Source: Clostridiales bacterium
GTDB lineage: Bacteria > Bacillota > Clostridia > WRLR01
Length of the DNA stretch: 7,758 nt
Assembly: GCA_031263625.1 (NCBI GenBank)
Contig: JAISFK010000267.1
Coordinates: 1-7,758, forward strand
Reading direction: 5' to 3'
Shown here in pieces: positions 1-5,536 of this stretch. Made by a program: the position numbers and the translations under genes. Under the pieces are notes generated by a model. It had not been told where the DNA came from, ran no database searches, and saw only the letters and a list, made by a program, of their open reading frames with translations. Position 1 is the first letter of the stretch; the number at the start of each line of letters is the position of its first letter.

Positions 1-1
1 T

Positions 2-112
2 GTCCTGCCGGGCGGCGCGGCTGAGTACGACGCGCGGATTGTGTGCGGCGTCAGGATTGTCGAGGCCATGCGGCGCGCCCAAAAGACGGGAGGCGCAGCA
101 TGCTTGGAGTAG
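2..112 (+). CDS. Gfo/Idh/MocA family oxidoreductase, C-terminal end only
   Basis: An open frame enters from the left edge and ends at TAG 110-112. Its 36 residues include the segment VRIVEAMRRAQKTGGA. This matches the closing helix of Gfo/Idh/MocA dehydrogenases, where a pattern like R-x-V-E-A-x-x-x-S-x-x-x-G is usual just before the end. These are NAD(P)-dependent sugar or cyclitol dehydrogenases; the substrate cannot be read from this tail. The stop lies 13 bases inside the next gene, which belongs to the same superfamily, so the two are probably co-transcribed and translationally coupled, and may act on the same carbohydrate pathway. The family call rests on a short C-terminal motif only, so it is moderately secure. 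The coding frame is supported by the overlap and the lack of any other good frame here. Confidence 0.66.
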   Translation, partial: VLPGGAAEYDARIVCGVRIVEAMRRAQKTGGAACLE

Positions 113-1062
113 GGCTTTACGGCGACAACGGCCACCAGATCCAGAATCTGCTGAAAGGCCACGGGAAGGCGCGGCTGGTCGCCGTGGCGGGCTTTTCGTC
201 GGCGCCGCCGGAGGGCGCGAGGCTCTGCGCGAGCCTCGATGAAATGCTGGGGGACGGCGAGATCGGCCTCGTAAGCCTGTGCTCGCCCGTGAGGGCCGAG
301 CAGGCCGCCCACGCCATAGCCTGCCTGGAGGCCGGGAAGCACGTGTACGCGGAAAAGCCCTGCGCCATGTCGGAAGGGGATCTGGACGCCGTGCTGGCGG
401 CGGCGTCGCGCGCGGGGCTGATCTTCCGGGAGATGGCCGGAACCGCCTTCGAGGAGCCGTACCTGTCGATGCGCGAGATCGTCGCCTCCGGGCGGATCGG
501 CGACGTCGTGCAGGTCCTCGTCCAAAAATCCTACCCGTACCACAGCGGGCGCCCGCAGGACGAGGCCGCGGACGGCGGCCTGCTCTTGCAGGTCGGGATT
601 CACGCCCTGCGCCTGGTCGAGCACGTGGCCGGGAGGAAGATAGCGGAGATTTCGGCCTTTGAGACGTCCCTCGGCAACCCGGCGCCCGGCGGCGGGCTGA
701 GGATGGCGGCCAATATCTCCGCAAGGCTCGACAACGGCGGGCTGGCGAGCATTATAGCCAACTATCTCAACCAGCGCGGGCACGGCGAGTGGGGGAACGA
801 CCATCTGCGCGTGTTCGGGACGAAGGGCTTCGCGGAGTCGGCCGACGGCGGCAGGCGCACGAGGCTGGTAGTCGGCGACGCGGACTGCGGGGAGATTCGC
901 GCGCGGCAAGGGCAAGGCGCGCCTTCCTATTTTGACATGCTGGTCGATGCGATTTTGGGGCGCGGGGAAATGCCGATCAGCTCCGAGGACGAGCTGAGCC
1001 CGCTCAGGGCCGCCCTGCGCGCAAAGCTCGCGGCGGCAACGTCGGCGCCGGCGCCGGCGTAG
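100..1062 (+). CDS. Gfo/Idh/MocA family oxidoreductase
   Basis: Cytoplasmic NAD(P)-dependent dehydrogenase of the sugar/cyclitol type, 320 residues. The N-terminal Rossmann fold carries the dinucleotide loop GLYGDNGH (residues 5-12), and the EKP motif with its lysine is at 85-87. The C-terminal substrate domain has GGLLLQVGIHALRL (159-172). In many relatives this motif reads D-x-G-x-H-x-x-D; here the two aspartates are Q164 and R171 while H168 is kept, so catalysis or substrate may differ. I chose ATG 100 because the Rossmann motif starts right after it and GGGAGG (88-93) sits 6 bases upstream; an in-frame GTG at 43 would add a non-homologous leader. It overlaps the upstream oxidoreductase by 13 bases. 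Its last ten codons (AAATSAPAPA) and its stop lie inside a duplicated piece of permease DNA, so the natural C-terminus was probably replaced. Substrate unknown. Confidence 0.9.
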   Translation: MLGVGLYGDNGHQIQNLLKGHGKARLVAVAGFSSAPPEGARLCASLDEMLGDGEIGLVSLCSPVRAEQAAHAIACLEAGKHVYAEKPCAMSEGDLDAVLAAASRAGLIFREMAGTAFEEPYLSMREIVASGRIGDVVQVLVQKSYPYHSGRPQDEAADGGLLLQVGIHALRLVEHVAGRKIAEISAFETSLGNPAPGGGLRMAANISARLDNGGLASIIANYLNQRGHGEWGNDHLRVFGTKGFAESADGGRRTRLVVGDADCGEIRARQGQGAPSYFDMLVDAILGRGEMPISSEDELSPLRAALRAKLAAATSAPAPA

Positions 1063-1105
1063 CGCGTAGCGTCAACGGGGCCTATTTTCCCGGCTATCCG
1101 CGCCG
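1031..1105 (-). pseudogene. Relic fragment of a second FtsX-type ABC permease gene
   Basis: These 75 bases closely match 3421-3498 inside the ABC permease gene, on the same strand relative to the window. From 1051-1105 against 3444-3498 I count 52 of 55 identical; the preceding 20 bases also match with one mismatch and one 3-base gap. Read on the minus strand it encodes ARIAGKIGPVDATRYAGAG, against ARIAGKISPVDATRYAGAS in the permease. The gap is a whole codon, and two of the three substitutions are synonymous (CCC/CCG, GCT/GCG). That pattern suits a diverged paralogous permease gene of which only this stretch remains. The preceding residues, RRT, are also closer to the Arg-rich form I recall in this family than the SHP of the intact gene. 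It provides the stop codon of the + strand oxidoreductase. Confidence 0.7.
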
Positions 1106-1111
1106 TGCGCC

Positions 1112-1345
1112 TCATTCCACAGCGGCGGGCGCGCGTTGCCCGTGCGCGGCCAAATACTCGTCGATGCTCTCGATGATATACAAGTGTCCGGTTGCGTGAA
1201 GCGCGTCGGCGCAGTCGGTGAGATAATCAACCGCGCCCGCCCTGCAAAGAAAGTCAAACGCTTCGCGCCCGCTCATTCCCTTAGCGTGTTTGTATAACTC
1301 CACGCACAGCGCGAGAAACCACACTCGCTCAGTCGGCTTTTTCAC
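1112..1345 (-). CDS. DUF3791 domain protein, third gene of DUF3990 module
   Basis: A 77-residue soluble protein starting at GTG 1345. Upstream on this strand is GGAGG about 7 bases from the GTG, and GTG overlaps the previous stop as GTGA. An ATG-like start further upstream at 1432 would run deep into the previous gene and is unlikely. The order of motifs fits the DUF3791 family as I know it: an aromatic N-terminal helix (VWFLALCVELYKHAKG, 8-23), SGREAFDFL (25-33), then LHATGHLYIIESIDEYL (49-65). The function of DUF3791 is not established. It is often found beside DUF3990 genes, as here. No membrane segment, signal peptide or DNA-binding motif is evident. By position it could be an antitoxin or accessory partner of the DUF3990 protein; that is inference. 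The stop is at the edge of the permease relic and 50 bases from the convergent oxidoreductase. Confidence 0.85.
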   Translation of the reverse strand: MKKPTERVWFLALCVELYKHAKGMSGREAFDFLCRAGAVDYLTDCADALHATGHLYIIESIDEYLAAHGQRAPAAVE

Positions 1346-1587
1346 CCCTGTTCCTCCGGCCAATTCAAAATTTCCCCAGTGGCGAGTTCTTCTTCCAGGA
1401 GATCGAACAGAACCCCAGAGGACAGCCGCCACAGTCGCGTTTCCGCGTCCTCCAACTTGCCGTATAGCTGCGAGCCGTAAAGCAAACCCGCCGCCGCCTT
1501 TTCGTCAATCGCCCTGCTGTCCATAAGCAGTTGCAGTATGCCCGGCGTGACGAGCGCGATAACGGAATAAAGCTTATCGTTTGTCAT
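1342..1587 (-). CDS. Small conserved protein between DUF3990 and DUF3791 genes
   Basis: An 81-residue acidic protein starting at ATG 1587, which overlaps the DUF3990 stop as ATGA. GGAGGT lies about 9 bases upstream within the previous gene. It reads as mostly helical: LYSVIALVTPGILQLLMDSR (residues 6-25), an A/G-rich helix, then LYGKLEDAETRLWRLS (41-56) and an acidic end finishing in PEE. I recall similar short proteins with a T-P-x-I-x-x-L-M start, an E-T-x-L-W-x-L-S middle and a P-E-E end next to DUF3791 genes in Clostridia, but I cannot name a family. There is no transmembrane span long enough and no known DNA-binding motif. It is coupled at both ends, so its amount should track its neighbours. 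An antitoxin or chaperone-like partner role is possible but unproved. Confidence 0.82.
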   Translation of the reverse strand: MTNDKLYSVIALVTPGILQLLMDSRAIDEKAAAGLLYGSQLYGKLEDAETRLWRLSSGVLFDLLEEELATGEILNWPEEQG

Positions 1588-2072
1588 ACAGCCGCCACCT
1601 CCGCGCCTTGAAAATTTAAGAACGCGAGGGCTGCTTCCGTCTTGAAGCAATATTGGTCAACGAGTTTGCGCGTCTTTAACGCGCCGATTGTCAAATCCGC
1701 GTCAAGCTGCCCGTTGATGTAAAGCAGAATTGTGGGAAGGACGTCGTCGTTGGCGACCGCGCCAATTACAATGTCATACTCGCGCCCCGCATATTGTTTC
1801 AGCCGGTTATCCCTGACGTAGGCAAGCCAGTCATAGTCCGCGCCGTTAAAATGAAGCGCGTCCAGCTTACGCTCGGCGACTTCGGCGTCAAACTCATAGA
1901 CGCTGACCGTCGGAGCGCCTTCGCCCGCCCTGCGCGCCACGTTAAAAGAAAACCTCTCCGCTTGCGCCCTGCTTGACGTAAGGTAGAAGCCCGCGCCGAA
2001 GTCAAGCCCGCGTTGCTGGTGGAGCAGTTTCGGCGTTTCAATCGCCGCATTGCTCCCATGATAAAGCCGCAT
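1584..2072 (-). CDS. DUF3990 protein, ADP-ribosyltransferase-like
   Basis: A 162-residue cytoplasmic protein. The N-terminus has YHGS (4-7), then DFGAGFYLTSS (24-34) and QAERF (37-41), followed by VSVYEFD (56-62). The C-terminal half has YDIVIGAVANDD (99-110) and LVDQYCFKTEAAL (137-149). This set is typical of DUF3990. The His in YHGS and the Tyr in GFYLT resemble the first two positions of the H-Y-E type ADP-ribosyltransferase site, and I recall the family being grouped with that fold; the third catalytic residue is not clear (Q140 or E146 are candidates). If active it would transfer ADP-ribose from NAD to an unknown target. The start ATG 2072 is preceded by a weak GGGGTG 5 bases away. The next gene begins in its stop codon (ATGA). 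GC content is lower than in the ABC genes (33 of 60 bases at 1741-1800), which suggests acquisition. Confidence 0.86.
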   Translation of the reverse strand: MRLYHGSNAAIETPKLLHQQRGLDFGAGFYLTSSRAQAERFSFNVARRAGEGAPTVSVYEFDAEVAERKLDALHFNGADYDWLAYVRDNRLKQYAGREYDIVIGAVANDDVLPTILLYINGQLDADLTIGALKTRKLVDQYCFKTEAALAFLNFQGAEVAAV

Positions 2073-2104
2073 AGCCGCACCCCATTTATTGTAAGCTCGT
2101 CTCC

Positions 2105-2134
2105 ATTATAGTTCAAAGCGAAGTGATCGCGCAA
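2105..2134 (-). promoter_or_regulatory. Candidate sigma-A promoter of the DUF3990 module
   Basis: In the 74-base gap after the permease stop, the minus strand has a perfect TATAAT at 2110-2105. A TTGCGC lies 18 bases upstream (2134-2129), sharing only 3 of 6 positions with TTGACA. Transcription would start near 2098, giving a short leader of about 26 bases before ATG 2072. The perfect -10 in GC-rich DNA is the main support; the -35 is weak. Confidence 0.5.
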
Positions 2135-2146
2135 TAATTTTAGGCG

Positions 2147-4660
2147 CTAACGTTCGTATTCCCTCAGCCTTTCGACGACGCTGGCCCGCGACACGCCCCT
2201 GTACGCCAGCTGCGGCAAAACGAGCGCTGTCAGGAGAAGCGGCGGGAGGCATATCAGGAGCGGCAGCGCCGTGAAGCGGTATGTGTAGGCCGCCGTGCTC
2301 TCGGCGAGCGGGCGCACTATCGCGAAGCTGGCCGCGAAGCCCGCGCTTGCCAAGATCGCGGCGGCGGCCAGCGCGAAATACGCGCCCTCCAGAGCCAGCA
2401 TAGCCCGGCACTGCCCAGCGGTCATGCCTATGGCCTGCAGCATGGCAAACTCGCGCCTTCTGGACATTATGCCCGTTATGGAGGCGTTGACAAAGTTGAG
2501 CGCGCCAATCAGCAGCACGACCAGGCAGAGGGCGACGCCGACGACGGCTAATTGCCGGGTGCTGCTCTCCAGCTCCGCGACATAGTCGGAGCGCGAGCGA
2601 AAATCGAGGCCCGGCCTGCCCGCGAGCAGTGCGCCAATCTCCCCCCGCAGCGCGGCGAGCCGCCCGCTCTCCGCAAGCACGGTCGCCGACATGATGTCGG
2701 TTCCGCCGCGCCCCGCAAGCTCCGATGCCGGCAGGTAGACGGAAAAGCCGGGCGACGTGGAGAATCGGGCCGACAGCGCGAAAAGGCGCGAGGGGTCTGC
2801 TATCGCCATCACCTCGTACTGCGCCTCGGCTGCCCGCGCCCCACCGCCCTGTTCCGCGCCCGTCCGGCCGCCAAAGCTAAGCGCCGCCGTGTCGCCCACG
2901 GCGAACAGGCCCTGCGGATCCCAGCCTATGACGGCGCATTTGCCGGAAAGGAATTTTTCCCTGTCGAACGCCCCCGCGACGACGCTCGCCTCCAAGCGGC
3001 CGAGCCAGTAGTCGTCCATGCCGTATATTTGCGCCGGAACGAGCGTTTCGACGCCCTTGCCTTCGGGCGGCGCCTGATTGCGGTATTGGTAATAGACCCT
3101 CGCGACATCCGACACGCCGTCAAGCGCGGCGATCGCGCCGACGGTTCCCTCCGAGAGGGTATGGGCGGGGCTGTAGTAGAATCCGGCCATCTTCAAATAG
3201 GAGCCGTCCGCGACCAGAAAATCGCCGTGCATATGCATCTCCAGCGCCTTGTTCTCGTCAAAGCCGCTCATGAACGTGAAAACGACATTGAACAGGATCA
3301 GCCCGAAGGACACGGAGGCGAGCGCGATGAGCGTCTTTTTCCGGGTTCTGAGCAGATTCGCGAAGGCCATGCGCCCGATTCTCGCCCCGCCCCGGCCGCG
3401 TTTCGCCGTTTTCTTCTGCGCGGCGGCAGCGTCGGCGGCGCTGGCGCCGGCGTAGCGCGTCGCGTCAACCGGGCTTATTTTCCCGGCTATCCGCGCCGGG
3501 TGGCTGCAGCTGGCAAACGCCGTCGCCAAGGACAGCAGCGCGGCGGCGGCAAAGGCCGGCGGGCCAGGGCTGAGGGCGATGCCGCCTTCAAGCGCCGTAA
3601 CGCCCAGCAGCAGCGGGAACAGCACGGCCGCGAGGAAGTAGCCCAGCAGCAGGCCGAGCGGGATGCCGGCCGCGCAGAACGCGAGCGCCTGCACATTCAC
3701 GATGCGCCTGATCTGCGGCTTCGTGGCGCCTATGGTCTTGAGCAGGCCGTAGTGCCTGATGTCCCTCGCCACGGATATGTAAAAGATATTGTAGATCAGC
3801 AGGCAACCGCTTGCCAGGACGATCAGCAGCATAAGAGCGGCCGCCGCCAGCGATTGCGCGTCCAGCGCCATGCTTTCGTAGGCGTAGCTCAGCCTCGGCG
3901 TCGCCAAATCCGCGCTGATGCCCGTTTCGGCCACGATTTTGCCAAGGTTGCGCCGCAAGTTGAACTGCGGCCCGTCCAGGTTCGCGTACAGCTGCGTGAT
4001 GCCGTTGTATTCGCCGTTCGTCCGGGTTGCGCCCGGATCTGTGCCGGCAAGCAGCCTGTCGGCGAGCCCTGCGGAAATGAGCGCCGCCCCGTATGGGTGC
4101 AAATGGATGTCGTCGTCCCAAATGCCGCAGACCGCGAGCTCCAGCTCATGCCGGGCGCCGCCGATCGCAAACGACAGCGGGAACGCCTGCCCGATCTCCC
4201 GCGGCAGACCGAGCTTGTCCAGCATCCAAGACTTGACGGCGACCTCGTTCTCGCCCTCCGGCAGTTTGCCCGTCGTGGGCGCGCTGAACGAAAAATCGGC
4301 GAAAGCGGCGTCCATGGTCTTGATTTCAATAGGAGTCTGATCCCAAGCGCCGCCCTCAGCCCTTGCGACAAAGCGCGAGAGCCCATATTCCTTTATCAGC
4401 GGGTGGGCGGCCACCGCGCTCGCCTCGCCCGCCGTCAGGTACTCAAACGAAACCTCCGACTTCTGCCCGCTCGACCTCATCATCATGTATCGGTTCGCGT
4501 CCATCAGCCCGGCGCCCATTGCCAGCACGGCCGTCACGAGCGCGCTCGTCAGCGCGACGGCGGCGACGGCGAAAAGGTTGCGGGCCTTCCCCGCCCTTAT
4601 CTGCCGGAGGGCCAGCGCGTTGACCGTCCGCTTGTTCGCCACGGTTATCTCCAGCTTCAT
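2147..4660 (-). CDS. ABC transporter permease with two FtsX domains
   Basis: An 837-residue inner-membrane protein with an internal duplication. I see eight membrane segments near residues 29-51, 272-296, 323-353, 367-386, 442-465, 703-729, 757-782 and 796-819. Large outside domains follow the first (about 55-270) and fifth (about 466-700) segments, the MacB-like layout. Both halves have the coupling helix that meets the ATPase: DIRHYGLLKTIGATKPQIRR (300-319) and SRRREFAMLQAIGMTAGQ (733-750). A linker with ARIAGKISPVDATRY (389-403) joins the halves. ATG 4660 overlaps the ATPase stop as ATGA. The 4+4 plan differs from the ten-helix BceB permeases, but the setting beside a two-component system is similar, so export or removal of an antimicrobial peptide or envelope lipid is a reasonable guess. 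Substrate unknown. With one ATPase, a likely complex is one permease plus two ATPases. Confidence 0.93.
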   Translation of the reverse strand: MKLEITVANKRTVNALALRQIRAGKARNLFAVAAVALTSALVTAVLAMGAGLMDANRYMMMRSSGQKSEVSFEYLTAGEASAVAAHPLIKEYGLSRFVARAEGGAWDQTPIEIKTMDAAFADFSFSAPTTGKLPEGENEVAVKSWMLDKLGLPREIGQAFPLSFAIGGARHELELAVCGIWDDDIHLHPYGAALISAGLADRLLAGTDPGATRTNGEYNGITQLYANLDGPQFNLRRNLGKIVAETGISADLATPRLSYAYESMALDAQSLAAAALMLLIVLASGCLLIYNIFYISVARDIRHYGLLKTIGATKPQIRRIVNVQALAFCAAGIPLGLLLGYFLAAVLFPLLLGVTALEGGIALSPGPPAFAAAALLSLATAFASCSHPARIAGKISPVDATRYAGASAADAAAAQKKTAKRGRGGARIGRMAFANLLRTRKKTLIALASVSFGLILFNVVFTFMSGFDENKALEMHMHGDFLVADGSYLKMAGFYYSPAHTLSEGTVGAIAALDGVSDVARVYYQYRNQAPPEGKGVETLVPAQIYGMDDYWLGRLEASVVAGAFDREKFLSGKCAVIGWDPQGLFAVGDTAALSFGGRTGAEQGGGARAAEAQYEVMAIADPSRLFALSARFSTSPGFSVYLPASELAGRGGTDIMSATVLAESGRLAALRGEIGALLAGRPGLDFRSRSDYVAELESSTRQLAVVGVALCLVVLLIGALNFVNASITGIMSRRREFAMLQAIGMTAGQCRAMLALEGAYFALAAAAILASAGFAASFAIVRPLAESTAAYTYRFTALPLLICLPPLLLTALVLPQLAYRGVSRASVVERLREYER
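3421..3498. repeat. Permease-internal copy of the segment repeated at 1031-1105
   Basis: This stretch encodes permease residues around 388-413, the conserved linker between the two FtsX halves. It is matched at 1031-1105 with 52 of 55 identical bases over its main part (3444-3498). Because the peptide belongs to the family's conserved linker, this copy is the native one and the other is the relic. Confidence 0.85.
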
Positions 4661-5412
4661 GGCCGCGCCTTTTCCGGCGCGACTTTTTCCGGCGCGCCTC
4701 TTTCTGAGACGGCGTTTGCCGGTGCGCCTCTTTTCGGCGCGGCTCTTTCCGACACGACTTTGCCGTCCTCAATGCGGATAATCCTGTCGGCGGCCTGCGC
4801 GATCTCCTCGTTGTGCGTGATCATCGCCACAGTTTGCCTGAATCGCTCGCTCATCATTTTCAGGAGCAAAATGACCTCGCCGCTCGTTTTGGCGTCGAGG
4901 TTCCCGGTCGGCTCGTCGGCCAGCACAACGGCGGGCTTCGCGGCGAGGGCGCGGGCTATGGCCGCCCTCTGCTGCTGGCCGCCCGAAAGGCTGTTCGGCA
5001 GGCTGTCCTGCCTGCCCGCGAGCCCCAGCGCCTCGATCACGCTCTCGATGTGCTCCGCGTCGGGCGCGGCGCCGTCCAGCCGGACGGGCAGGACGATGTT
5101 CTCGTACACGTTCAGGATGGGGATGAGGTTGTAGCTCTGAAACACGAAGCCTATCTTGCGGCGGCGAAAGATCGTGAGCGCGTCGTCGCCCATGCTGAAA
5201 ATGTCGTTGCCCGCGACGCGCACCTTTCCGGCAGTGGGGCGGTCAAGCCCGCCGAGCATGTGGAGCAAGGTGCTCTTGCCGCTCCCGCTCGTGCCGACGA
5301 CGGCCACGAACTCCCCGCTCTCGACGGATATGTCCACCCCGTCGAGGGCGCGCACGAGATTCGCGCCCGCCCCGTAATATTTTGCCAGCCCCTCCGTCCT
5401 CAGTATCTCCAT
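4657..5412 (-). CDS. ABC transporter ATPase, MacB/LolD/BceA type
   Basis: A 251-residue cytoplasmic ATPase that powers the FtsX-type permease. All motifs are present: Walker A GTSGSGKS (40-47), Q-loop FVFQSYNLIP (89-98), signature LSGGQ (142-146), Walker B VVLADE (162-167), D-loop NLD (171-173) and H200. Q-loop Y-N-L and the DEPTGNLD run are characteristic of the exporter/MacB group. I chose ATG 5412 because homology starts at once (MEILRTEGLAKYYG) and AAAGGGG lies about 10 bases upstream; a longer frame from 5538 has an unrelated leader. The stop overlaps the permease start (ATGA). The oddity is the tail after residue 222: about 29 residues of repeated Arg/Glu-Lys-x-Ala-Pro units, encoded by a 15-base degenerate tandem repeat. 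The family normally ends near the start of this tail, so it looks like a lineage-specific expansion. Confidence 0.96.
   Translation of the reverse strand: MEILRTEGLAKYYGAGANLVRALDGVDISVESGEFVAVVGTSGSGKSTLLHMLGGLDRPTAGKVRVAGNDIFSMGDDALTIFRRRKIGFVFQSYNLIPILNVYENIVLPVRLDGAAPDAEHIESVIEALGLAGRQDSLPNSLSGGQQQRAAIARALAAKPAVVLADEPTGNLDAKTSGEVILLLKMMSERFRQTVAMITHNEEIAQAADRIIRIEDGKVVSERAAPKRGAPANAVSERGAPEKVAPEKARP
4661..4765. repeat. Degenerate 15-bp tandem repeat, about seven units
   Basis: Seven 15-base units can be laid end to end from 4661, for example ggcgcgactttttcc (4676-4690), ggcgcgcctctttct (4691-4705) and ggcgcggctctttcc (4736-4750). Units keep the pattern gg-cgcg/c-ct-tttcc with several substitutions. 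They encode the basic, Ala/Pro-rich tail of the ATPase. The unit length is a multiple of three, so copy changes would keep the frame. Confidence 0.75.
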
Positions 5413-5457
5413 CGCAAAAGCGCCCCTTTCGCCCAGCCGGTCGCGCGGCTTCCCTAT

Positions 5458-5474
5458 CCTGCAATGATAGCAGG
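5458..5474 (-). promoter_or_regulatory. Possible extended -10 within a small inverted repeat, upstream of ABC genes
   Basis: The minus strand reads TGCTATCAT, an extended -10 pattern (TG-n-TATCAT, 5 of 6 to TATAAT), 52 bases before the ATPase start. It lies in a 5-bp inverted repeat, CCTGC-7-GCAGG. No good -35 precedes it. It could give the ABC genes their own transcript, with the inverted repeat as operator. Evidence is thin. Confidence 0.25.
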
Positions 5475-5513
5475 CAAAGCTGTCTGAAAACTGGCGAAAA
5501 TATAACAGTATTG

Positions 5514-5536
5514 GCATATTTCGCATTTCGCATTTC
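5514..5536 (-). promoter_or_regulatory. Three 7-bp direct repeats after the kinase gene, candidate operator
   Basis: On the minus strand the kinase stop runs into AAATGCG-AAATGCG-AAATATG, three 7-base units in tandem. Part of it, ATGCGAAATATGC (5526-5514), recurs with 12 of 13 bases as ATGCGAAATACGC at 7338-7350 on the other strand, upstream of the regulator gene. OmpR-family regulators often bind direct repeats, so this is a candidate binding site for the regulator encoded here, placed before the ABC genes. The rest of the 122-base gap has no strong promoter. Confidence 0.4.

Noticed and set aside
1063..1111. A shared terminator hairpin between the convergent oxidoreductase and DUF3791 genes
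   Set aside because: Only a 4-bp CGGG/CCCG stem with a long loop is visible and there is no T-run; the sequence is explained by the permease relic.
927..1115. A small minus-strand frame containing the ARIAGKIGPVDATRY peptide
   Set aside because: As a gene it is not credible: only about 25 residues resemble a permease and the rest is antisense to the oxidoreductase. I report it as a relic instead.
1799..2134. A 111-codon minus-strand frame beginning 62 bases upstream of the DUF3990 start
   Set aside because: It is the wrong frame within the DUF3990 gene, with Arg-rich composition and no motif, and its start lies upstream of the predicted transcription start.
2552..5134. An 860-codon open frame on the + strand, with a stretch resembling pentapeptide repeats near 4665-4765
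   Set aside because: It lies antisense to the permease and ATPase genes, both of which have clear family motifs. Its composition is the Arg/Ala-rich type produced by high GC, and the apparent repeats are the antisense reading of the 15-bp repeat in the ATPase tail.
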